Shown here one piece after another: positions 57,951 through 64,000 of a DNA stretch of 64,000 nt. Each line of letters begins with the position of its first letter. The first letter of the stretch is position 1. Both the position numbers and the translations under genes were made by a program. Location: the NCBI RefSeq assembly GCF_030369635.1, contig NZ_CP128474.1, positions 372,001 through 436,000 on the forward strand. Direction: 5' to 3'. This stretch comes from Microbacterium arborescens (GTDB taxonomy: Bacteria; Actinomycetota; Actinomycetes; Actinomycetales; Microbacteriaceae). The notes beneath the pieces are model-generated. The model was not told where the DNA came from and did not search any database. It was given only the letters and a program-made list of their open reading frames with translations.

Positions 57951-59816
57951 TCAGTTCGCGAGCGCGGACTCGACCGAGACCGCCGTGAACAGCGGCTCGC
58001 CGTGCGCGATCGGGCCGGACGCCTGGTCGGTCAGGGCGGGGTACAGCTCGCCGTTGGTGACGATGACCGGCGTGGTGAGGTCGTAGCCCGCACGCTCGAT
58101 CGCATCGCCGTCGAACTCGACGAGCAGGGCGCCGGCCTTGACCTCCTGGCCGGTGGTGACCTTGACGTCGAAGTGCGCACCGGCGAGCTTGACCGTGTCG
58201 ATGCCGATGTGGATGAGCACCTCGGCGCCGTCGGCGTGACGGAGTCCGATCGCGTGACCGGTCGGGAACGCGGCGGCGACGACCGCGTCGAAGGGGGCGT
58301 AGACGGCACCCGAGCGCGGCTTGATCGCGACGCCGTCACCGAGGCTGCCCTCGGCGAAGGCCGCATCGGGGGTCTCGCTGAGCGGCACGACCGTGCCGTC
58401 GACGGGGCTCAGCACGACGACGTCGTTGCCGGACGCGGCGGGAGCGGCCGACGGCGCGGCATCCTCTTCGGGCTCCGTGAATCCGACGATGGCGGTGAGC
58501 AGGAACGGGATGATGATCGCGGCGGCGAGGCCGATGATGAGCATGACCATGTTGCCGTTGCCGAACAGGGCCGGAAGGGCGAGGCCCGAGGGTACGACGA
58601 ACGCAGTCGAGAACACGCCGCCCATCGCGATGATCGCGCCACCGATCACACCGCCGACGATGCCGAAGGCGAAGGGGCGCTTGAGGGGCAGGTTGATGCC
58701 GTAGATGGCGGGCTCGGTGATTCCGGCCAGGAAGCCCGACAGCGTGGCGGGAGCCGCGAGCGACTTGAGGTTCTTGTTGCGCGCGCGCACCCAGACACCG
58801 GCGACCGCGGCGGCCTGCGCGAGGACGGCTGCGAAGACCGGGCCGATGAGCAGGATCTGGCCGGTGGTCTGGTACTCCAGCGTGAACAGCGGCACGAGAC
58901 CCCAGTGCAGGCCGAAGATGACGAAGACCTGCCAGAAACCGCCCATGATGGCGCCACCGGCCCACGGAGCGTTCTCGAAGACCCAGCCGATGCCGTTGCC
59001 GAGTGCGCCACTGAGGATCGCGGAGATCGGGCCGATGACCACGAACACGATCGGCACGGCGATGAGCACGACGATCATCGGGGTGACGAAGCGGCGCACG
59101 GCACCGGGGAGCTTCGCGTACAGGAACTTCTCGGCGTGGCTCTGCAGCCACACGATCACGATGATCGGGATGACGCTCGAGACGTAGGTGACCATCGTGA
59201 AGGGGATGCCGAAGAACGTCAGGCCCTCGACGCCGACGAGCGGTGTGATCGTCGGGTAGAGCAGCGCCGCCGCGATGGCGAAGGCGGTGAATTCGTTCGC
59301 CTTGAAGTACCGCGCGGCCGTGAAGGCGAGCGCCATCGGCAGGAAGTTGATGAGGCCGTCCGACAGGGCGTTGAGCACCGCGTAGGTCGAGTTGTCGGTG
59401 GTGATCCAGCCGAAGGTGACCGCTGCGGCGAGGAATGCCTTGAGCAGACCCGTGCCCGCCAGGGCCCACAGCAGCGGCGTGAAGATCGCGGAGATCATCG
59501 AGATGAAGCGGTTGAAGAGGTTGCCCTTCGGGCCCTCTGATTCCGCGGCGTCGGAGCCGGAGCCGGCGCCGAGCTTCGAGATCTTGCCGATCTCGGCGAA
59601 GACGTCGGGCACGTCGTTGCCGATGACGACCTGGTACTGGCCGCCGGCCTGGGCGACGGTGACGACACCGGGCACGGCCTTGACGGCGGCGGTGTTCGCC
59701 TTCGACTCGTCCTTCAGCACGAAACGCAGACGCGTCGCGCAGTGGACGAGGGAGTTCACGTTCGCCTCGCCGCCGACGCCCTCCAGGACGCCGGCCGCGG
59801 TCTTCGAGTAATCCAT
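57951..59816 (-). CDS. bglF: Beta-glucoside PTS transporter, EIIB-EIIC-EIIA fusion
   Basis: A 621-residue sugar-specific PTS enzyme in the order B-C-A. EIIB (about 1-90) with phospho-Cys26 in HCATRLRF; EIIC (about 105-460), about ten spans with GITEPAIYGINLPLKRPF; EIIA (about 490-621) with phospho-His536 in IHIGIDTVKL. It takes up and phosphorylates beta-glucosides at the membrane for BglA to cleave. ATG 59816 is chosen; the frame upstream runs back through the leader terminator. Expression is set by the RAT/terminator pair upstream. Confidence 0.95.
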   Translation of the reverse strand: MDYSKTAAGVLEGVGGEANVNSLVHCATRLRFVLKDESKANTAAVKAVPGVVTVAQAGGQYQVVIGNDVPDVFAEIGKISKLGAGSGSDAAESEGPKGNLFNRFISMISAIFTPLLWALAGTGLLKAFLAAAVTFGWITTDNSTYAVLNALSDGLINFLPMALAFTAARYFKANEFTAFAIAAALLYPTITPLVGVEGLTFFGIPFTMVTYVSSVIPIIVIVWLQSHAEKFLYAKLPGAVRRFVTPMIVVLIAVPIVFVVIGPISAILSGALGNGIGWVFENAPWAGGAIMGGFWQVFVIFGLHWGLVPLFTLEYQTTGQILLIGPVFAAVLAQAAAVAGVWVRARNKNLKSLAAPATLSGFLAGITEPAIYGINLPLKRPFAFGIVGGVIGGAIIAMGGVFSTAFVVPSGLALPALFGNGNMVMLIIGLAAAIIIPFLLTAIVGFTEPEEDAAPSAAPAASGNDVVVLSPVDGTVVPLSETPDAAFAEGSLGDGVAIKPRSGAVYAPFDAVVAAAFPTGHAIGLRHADGAEVLIHIGIDTVKLAGAHFDVKVTTGQEVKAGALLVEFDGDAIERAGYDLTTPVIVTNGELYPALTDQASGPIAHGEPLFTAVSVESALAN

Positions 59817-59892
59817 CGGGACTGCTCGCTTTCTGCCGCAGCATCGCGGCACTCGGGTGGAGGAAGCCCCCGCATCCGTGTTTCCGGGCAAC

Positions 59893-59945
59893 AAAAAAAC
59901 CTGAACTCGTTCACCGCCGATCAAAGCGATGTGAGTTCAGGTTTT
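59893..59945 (-). terminator. Intrinsic terminator in the bglF leader
   Basis: On the minus strand AAACCTGAACTCAC pairs with the later GAGTTCAGGTTT, followed by a run of seven T. The base of the stem overlaps the RAT element, so formation of one excludes the other. Confidence 0.93.
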
Positions 59946-59968
59946 GCCCGCTGCCGCGGTAACAATCC
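59939..59968 (-). promoter_or_regulatory. RAT antiterminator site (BglG/LicT type)
   Basis: Read on the minus strand it begins GGATTGTTACCGC and ends GCGGGCAAAACCT, matching the 30-nt RAT consensus of the BglG/SacY/LicT family. Bound LicT would hold this hairpin, preventing the terminator at 59893-59945 and turning on bglF. Confidence 0.93.
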
Positions 59969-60003
59969 GGAGACTTCCGCAGGGCAGCGACGCCCTGCGA
60001 GGG

Positions 60004-60915
60004 TCACGGTAGCACGGGACCGGAGTCTTGGCCAGCGGCGTTCGCGCCGACCTGGGTCGCGAGGCGCTCGACGTGCACGATGACGTACAGCAGCTCCTCG
60101 TCGGTCAGCTCCGACTCGGTGGCCGCGCGGACGTACGCCTTGACCTCTTCGGCGATCGCGTACGAGCGCGGATAGCTGTGCTTGGCGAACTCGAAGAACG
60201 ACGTGTCGGCGCTGCGCAGCATCGTCTTGGACACCAGGCGTTGGAGCAGGAACTGGATGTGCAGGATGAAACGCGCGTAGTCGGGGCTGTCGGTGTCGAG
60301 CTTGACGCCGAGACCGTTCTCGACCGTCATGACGACGTGCTGCAGCCGCCGGAAGAGCAGGGCCGCTGTGCCGTTGGGCTCGTCGCGGGTCGCGTTGAGC
60401 AGGTGCATCGTCAGGAAGACCGCCTCTTCGGCGGGCAGCTCACGGTCGAGCGACTCGGAGATGGCGGTAGCCATGCGCTGCGCCGCGGAGAACTCGTGCG
60501 GGTGCAGCACGCGGAGCTCGGGCATGTTCGTCGCCGGGATGCGGATGCCGTTGTCGAGGCGTTCGAGCACGAACTGGATGTGGTCGATGACGGCCATCGT
60601 GAAGAACCGGTCGAGGTGGTGGCCGAGACGGCGCTCGGCCTCGTCGACGGCGCGCGTGACGGCTTCGACGACCGGGTAGGGAACGTCGGTGAGCAGCTGG
60701 CGCTCGCGCTCGCCGGCATCCCCGGCGTCGAGGATGAACGTCTTCTCGACCTTGTCGGGGTCGAGGGTGTCGGACGGCTTCAACTGGAATCCGAGCCCGC
60801 GCCCCATGAGCACGCGCTCGCGGCCGTGCTCGTCGACGGTGATGACGACGTTGTTGTTCAGCACTTTGTGCACGACGGTGCCGCGCGGGGGCGGGGCGAC
60901 GTCGTCGAGGTCCAT
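60004..60915 (-). CDS. licT: BglG/LicT-type transcriptional antiterminator
   Basis: A 303-residue regulator. The N-terminal RNA-binding CAT domain (about 12-72) reads VHKVLNNNVVITVDEHGRERVLMGRGLGFQLKPSD. PRD1 (about 80-185) and PRD2 (about 190-290) carry regulatory His (for example HPHEF, FILHIQFLLQRL). PTS-dependent phosphorylation of these would report sugar availability and catabolite state. A leaderless TAGACT -10 box (complement of 60922-60927) precedes the ATG. The C-terminal 15 residues are extra. Confidence 0.94.
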   Translation of the reverse strand: MDLDDVAPPPRGTVVHKVLNNNVVITVDEHGRERVLMGRGLGFQLKPSDTLDPDKVEKTFILDAGDAGERERQLLTDVPYPVVEAVTRAVDEAERRLGHHLDRFFTMAVIDHIQFVLERLDNGIRIPATNMPELRVLHPHEFSAAQRMATAISESLDRELPAEEAVFLTMHLLNATRDEPNGTAALLFRRLQHVVMTVENGLGVKLDTDSPDYARFILHIQFLLQRLVSKTMLRSADTSFFEFAKHSYPRSYAIAEEVKAYVRAATESELTDEELLYVIVHVERLATQVGANAAGQDSGPVLP

Positions 60916-60921
60916 GGCTGA

Positions 60922-60927
60922 AGTCTA
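60922..60927 (-). promoter_or_regulatory. -10 box TAGACT of licT (leaderless)
   Basis: The last T is 7 nt from the ATG at 60915. A leaderless licT escapes the RAT-terminator control that acts on bglF. Confidence 0.6.
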
Positions 60928-60995
60928 GAGCTGAGGAGATGCGGTCGCCGGGCACGGCGAATGCCGGCGGCCAGCCTTCGCGCAGCCGGCGCCGG

Positions 60996-61001
60996 TACCC
61001 T
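60996..61001 (+). promoter_or_regulatory. -10 box TACCCT of rlmN
   Basis: The last T is 8 nt before the ATG at 61009. Confidence 0.55.
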
Positions 61002-61008
61002 GGATCAT

Positions 61009-62313
61009 ATGACCGACTCAGAGCCCGTGCGCGAGACCGCGTCGTCCGTGCGCGAGACCGCGTCGTCCGTGCGCGAGACCTCGACGCCCGTGCGCTCCAC
61101 CAAGCCGCGTCAGGTGCGTCCGGCGACCGAGGGCTGGTCGCAGCAGAAGGATGAGACGGGTCGTCCGCTGCTGCAGTTCGCGAGCCCGAAGCGTGGCAAG
61201 CCGCCGGTCCACCTCGCCGACCTCACGCCCGAGCAGCGCGTCGAGAAGGTGAAGGAGCTCGGCATGCCCGGCTTCCGTGCCAAGCAGATCGAGAAGCACT
61301 ACTTCCGGCACTTCACCTCCGACGCCGCGGAGATGACCGACCTGCCTGCCGCGGGGCGCGACGAGCTCATCGCGGGTCTGCTGCCGCCGCTGCTGACGGA
61401 GGTGCGCCGGCTCGAGACCGACCGCGGCGACACCATCAAGTTCCTGTGGAAGCTCCACGACGGCGCCCTCGTCGAGTCGGTGCTCATGCGCTACACCGGC
61501 CGCATCACGCTGTGCGTGTCGAGCCAGGCCGGCTGCGGCATGAACTGCCCGTTCTGCGCGACCGGCCAGGCGGGTCTGACCCGCAACATGTCGGCCGCCG
61601 AGATCGTCGAGCAGGTCGTCCGCGCCAACCGCCTCATCGCCGACGGCGGCCTCGGCGACCCCCGCAAGGTGGGTCATGAGGGCGAACGCGTGACGAACAT
61701 CGTGTTCATGGGCATGGGTGAGCCGCTCGCGAACTACGCGCGCGTCATGCAGGCCGTGCGCACGATGGTCGACAAGGACCACGGCATCGGCATGAGCGCG
61801 CGCGGCATCACGGTGTCGACGGTGGGACTCGTGCCGGCGATCCAGAAGCTGACGAAGGAGGACATCCCCGTCACCTTCGCGCTCTCGCTGCACGCCCCCG
61901 ACGACCAGCTGCGCGACGAGCTCATCCCCGTCAACTCGCGATGGAAGGTCGACGAGGCGCTCGACGCCGCGAAGGCCTACTTCGACCAGACCGGTCGTCG
62001 CGTGTCGATCGAGTACGCCCTCATCAAGGACATGAACGACCACGCCTGGCGGGCCGACCTGCTGGCCGAGAAGCTGAACGCGCGGGGCCGCGGCTGGGTC
62101 CATGTGAACCCGATCCCGCTGAACCCGACGCCCGGTTCGATCTGGACCTCGTCCGAGCCCGAGGTGCAGGACGAGTTCGTGCGACGGCTCAACGAGGCCG
62201 GCATCCCGACGACCCTCCGCGACACCCGCGGCAAGGAGATCGACGGCGCGTGCGGTCAGCTCGTCGCGACCGAGGACGACCAGCGCGCGGCCGACACCGT
62301 TCCCGCCGGTTGA
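61009..62313 (+). CDS. rlmN: Dual-specificity RNA methyltransferase RlmN
   Basis: A 434-residue radical-SAM enzyme that methylates C2 of A2503 in 23S rRNA (and A37 of some tRNAs). The iron-sulfur ligands are C176, C180, C183 in CGMNCPFC. The conserved C-terminal catalytic Cys is in GACGQLV (about 414). The N-terminal about 40 residues carry a heptad repeat, VRETASS x2 then VRETSTP, encoded by 21-bp tandem repeats, which is not part of the family core. ATG 61009 is fixed by the TACCCT box; using a later start would cut the repeat off. Confidence 0.95.
   Translation: MTDSEPVRETASSVRETASSVRETSTPVRSTKPRQVRPATEGWSQQKDETGRPLLQFASPKRGKPPVHLADLTPEQRVEKVKELGMPGFRAKQIEKHYFRHFTSDAAEMTDLPAAGRDELIAGLLPPLLTEVRRLETDRGDTIKFLWKLHDGALVESVLMRYTGRITLCVSSQAGCGMNCPFCATGQAGLTRNMSAAEIVEQVVRANRLIADGGLGDPRKVGHEGERVTNIVFMGMGEPLANYARVMQAVRTMVDKDHGIGMSARGITVSTVGLVPAIQKLTKEDIPVTFALSLHAPDDQLRDELIPVNSRWKVDEALDAAKAYFDQTGRRVSIEYALIKDMNDHAWRADLLAEKLNARGRGWVHVNPIPLNPTPGSIWTSSEPEVQDEFVRRLNEAGIPTTLRDTRGKEIDGACGQLVATEDDQRAADTVPAG
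61028..61096 (+). repeat. 21-bp tandem repeat (x3 plus partial) in the rlmN 5' end
   Basis: Units GTGCGCGAGACCGCGTCGTCC at 61027-61047 and 61048-61068 are identical; the third (61069) diverges and a partial unit follows. Each adds seven residues in frame. Confidence 0.9.
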
Positions 62314-62356
62314 GGTCATAAGACGCAACTCCGGCCCGTGCGCGTCCACCGCGAGG

Positions 62357-62362
62357 TAGCGT
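62357..62362 (+). promoter_or_regulatory. -10 box TAGCGT of the aldo/keto reductase gene (leaderless)
   Basis: The last T is 7 nt before the ATG at 62369. Confidence 0.55.
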
Positions 62363-62368
62363 TTTCCC

Positions 62369-63382
62369 ATGGTTGAGTATCGCTACCTCGGCAACAGTGG
62401 ATTCAAGGTCTCGGAGATCACGTACGGCAACTGGGTGACGCACGCGTCGCAGGTGGAGAACGACGCGGCCATCGCGACCGTCCACAAGGCGCTGGACCTC
62501 GGCATCACCTCGTTCGACACCGCAGACGCGTACGCCAACACGGCCGCGGAGGTCGTGCTCGGCGAGGCGCTGAAGGGTCAGCCGCGCGAGACGCTCGAGA
62601 TCTTCACGAAGGTGTACTGGCCGACCGGCCGCAAGGGACCGAACGACCAGGGGCTCTCGCGCAAGCACATCTTCGACAGCATCAACGGGTCGCTCCGCCG
62701 CCTCGGCGTCGATTACGTCGACCTTTATCAGGCGCACCGGTACGACTACGAGACGCCGCTCGAAGAGACGATGCAGGCCTTCGCCGACATCGTCCGCCAG
62801 GGCAAGGCGCTCTACATCGGCGTCAGCGAGTGGACGGCGGAGCAGCTTCGCGAGGGCCACGCCCTCGCGACGAAGCTCGGGTTCCAGCTCGTCTCGAACC
62901 AGCCGCAGTACTCGGCGCTCTGGCGCGTCATCGAGGGCAAGGTCATCCCCGCCTCGCAGGAGCTCGGCATTTCTCAGATCGTCTGGTCGCCGCTCGCGCA
63001 GGGCGTGCTGACCGGGAAGTACCAGCCCGGCCAGCCCGTGCCCGAGGGGTCGCGCGCGACCGATGAGAAGAGCGGCGCGAACTTCATCAAGCGCTTCCTG
63101 AACGACGAGGTGCTCACGGCCGTCCAGAAGCTGAAGCCGATCGCCGACGAGGCGGGCCTCACTGTCGCGCAGCTCTCGCTCGCGTGGGTGCTGCACAACG
63201 AGAACATCGCGGCGGCGCTCGTCGGCGCCTCGCGCCCCGAGCAGCTGGAGGACACCGTCAAGGCCTCGGGCGTGAAGCTCGAGCAGTCGGCGTACGACGC
63301 GATCAACGACGCCCTCGCCGGCGTCGCGGTGACCGACCCGGCCGAGACCGACAAGGTCTCGCCGAAGACGCGCCCGGCCTGA
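62369..63382 (+). CDS. Aldo/keto reductase (Kv-beta-like/YghZ group)
   Basis: A 337-residue TIM-barrel NADPH-dependent reductase. Catalytic residues Asp (FDTADAY), Tyr in AYAN, Lys in FTKVYW and His in YQAHRYD appear in order. The C-terminal cofactor loop ALVGASRPEQLEDTVKASG is typical. The RKGPNDQGLSRKHIFDSINGSLRRLGVDYVDLYQ segment matches the potassium-channel-beta-like bacterial group. The in vivo substrate is unknown, probably small aldehydes. A NUDIX gene starts 13 nt downstream in the same operon. Confidence 0.9.
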   Translation: MVEYRYLGNSGFKVSEITYGNWVTHASQVENDAAIATVHKALDLGITSFDTADAYANTAAEVVLGEALKGQPRETLEIFTKVYWPTGRKGPNDQGLSRKHIFDSINGSLRRLGVDYVDLYQAHRYDYETPLEETMQAFADIVRQGKALYIGVSEWTAEQLREGHALATKLGFQLVSNQPQYSALWRVIEGKVIPASQELGISQIVWSPLAQGVLTGKYQPGQPVPEGSRATDEKSGANFIKRFLNDEVLTAVQKLKPIADEAGLTVAQLSLAWVLHNENIAAALVGASRPEQLEDTVKASGVKLEQSAYDAINDALAGVAVTDPAETDKVSPKTRPA

Positions 63383-63394
63383 CTCCGCCTGATC

Positions 63395-63886
63395 GTGGTC
63401 ACGACGAGCGCCGGCATCCTGCCCTACCGCATCGCTGCGGACGGCACGGTGTCGGCGCTCGTCGCGCACATGGGCGGGCCGTTCTGGTCGGCCAAGGATG
63501 CCGGGGCGTGGTCGATCGTAAAAGGCGAGTACGACCCCGACGGCGAGACGGCGCTGGATGCCGCACGACGCGAGTTCCGTGAGGAACTCGGGCTCGAGGC
63601 GCCTGATGGTCCGTACGCCGAGCTGGGCACCTTCTCGTACTCGTCGGGCAAGCGCATCACGGTGTTCGTCGTCGACGGCGCCGATCTCGACGTCTCGGGT
63701 GCCGTTTTCGGCGAGTTCGAGATGGAGTGGCCGCCGCGGTCGGGCCGTACGGCATCCTTTCCGGAGGTCGACCGCGTCGAGTGGGTCGACCTCGGCCGTG
63801 CCCGCGAGCTGCTCGTGAAGGGACAGCGGCCGGCGCTCGATCGGCTCGCCGATCTCGTGCATGGGGAGAACTCCCCATCGCCGTGA
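63395..63886 (+). CDS. NUDIX hydrolase
   Basis: A 163-residue protein of the MutT fold. The Nudix box begins GEYDPDGETALDAARREFREELG (about 50-72), giving the metal-binding REFREELG. The gap between first Gly and Glu is one residue longer than in the usual G-x5-E pattern, a variant to keep in mind. The preceding KGEYD spelling is common in the 'predicted NUDIX family phosphohydrolase' group of unknown substrate. It lies 13 nt after the reductase gene with no separate promoter; the GTG at 63395 is the likely start. Confidence 0.85.
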   Translation: MVTTSAGILPYRIAADGTVSALVAHMGGPFWSAKDAGAWSIVKGEYDPDGETALDAARREFREELGLEAPDGPYAELGTFSYSSGKRITVFVVDGADLDVSGAVFGEFEMEWPPRSGRTASFPEVDRVEWVDLGRARELLVKGQRPALDRLADLVHGENSPSP

Positions 63887-63901
63887 CCACCCGAGTGTTC
63901 C

Positions 63902-63907
63902 TATGCT
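63902..63907 (+). promoter_or_regulatory. -10 box TATGCT of the last gene
   Basis: TATGCT would start transcription about 63914; the Shine-Dalgarno GGGGAGGA (63922-63929) follows and fits the ATG at 63936. Confidence 0.45.
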
Positions 63908-63935
63908 GTTCCACGACGACCTGGGGAGGATCGTG

Positions 63936-64000
63936 ATGGCCGACGGCGTAGAGATTCCGCTCGACTCGATGCAAGCGCTCAGCGACGCGCTGCACGAGAT
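63936..64000 (+). CDS. 5' end of an unidentified gene leaving the window
   Basis: The ATG opens MADGVEIPLDSMQALSDALHEI before the edge. A good Shine-Dalgarno GGGGAGGA lies 6 nt upstream and a TATGCT -10 box precedes it. An amphipathic N-terminal helix and the short acid-rich opening suggest a small helical (WXG100-like) secretion-associated protein, but the fragment is too short to be sure. Confidence 0.6.
   Translation, partial: MADGVEIPLDSMQALSDALHE

Noticed and set aside
61027..61096. A CRISPR-like array at the rlmN 5' end.
   Set aside because: Units are contiguous 21-bp tandem repeats with no spacers and are coding.

Overview
The window is high-G+C DNA with short intergenic gaps and no rRNA, tRNA, insertion sequence, integrase, phage module or CRISPR array that I could find. 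Gene content suggests an actinobacterium of the family Microbacteriaceae, most like Microbacterium. The indicators are a TPP-riboswitch-controlled YkoE/D/C thiamine-precursor transporter, a three-domain MntR/DtxR regulator, many GTG starts, an LPXTG-like (LSATG) surface xylanase, and a YtxH-like / holin-like / DUF3618 gene trio. The family assignment is inference from content, not from a marker gene comparison.

Layout. 1-7.4 kb: exonuclease III, a small phosphoesterase, pyrE, an Old Yellow Enzyme, a HAD phosphatase coupled to two tiny membrane proteins, an SDR, MntR and a TrmH-type methylase. 7.4-16 kb: lipoprotein, MATE pump, a DUF308-lipase fusion, M13 peptidase, a class A beta-lactamase-fold protein lacking its catalytic residues, MerR regulator and a membrane protein. 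16-27 kb: purU, an alpha/beta hydrolase with Ala at the nucleophile position, a MetE-C-like protein, POT and MFS transporters, GNAT, SDR, flotillin, glyS. 27-37 kb: a 1195-residue multidomain GH10 xylanase, an HhH-GPD protein, hemY and hemD separated by three small envelope genes, and an ABC exporter. 37-45 kb: a 3-hydroxyisobutyryl-CoA hydrolase-like protein, a J-domain/NERD-like protein, a methyltransferase, a D,D-carboxypeptidase, then the riboswitch and ECF transporter ykoE-ykoD-ykoC. 45-50 kb: a SorC-type regulator facing glpD-glpF-glpK across a cluster of TGCACG-NN-CGTGCA palindromes. 50-54 kb: GNAT and APH genes, then a translationally coupled SDR / crotonase / SDR operon. 54-61 kb: GNAT, two tandem HAD phosphatases, then a beta-glucoside module (GH1, PTS EIIBCA, RAT/terminator, LicT). 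61-64 kb: rlmN, aldo/keto reductase, NUDIX, and the start of one more gene.

How parts work together. The glp block takes up, phosphorylates and oxidises glycerol under a divergent SorC regulator. The bgl block imports and phosphorylates beta-glucosides, cleaves them and is switched on by LicT antitermination. The yko block imports a thiamine precursor under TPP control. Other genes are mostly single transcription units.

Two window-wide signals stand out. First, more than twenty genes carry a TANNNT-like -10 hexamer whose last T lies 7-8 nt before the start codon, implying leaderless mRNAs; this was used to choose several starts. Second, many intergenic gaps contain long palindromes or nested repeats, including one palindrome family seen twice (about 1.0 and 17.8 kb).
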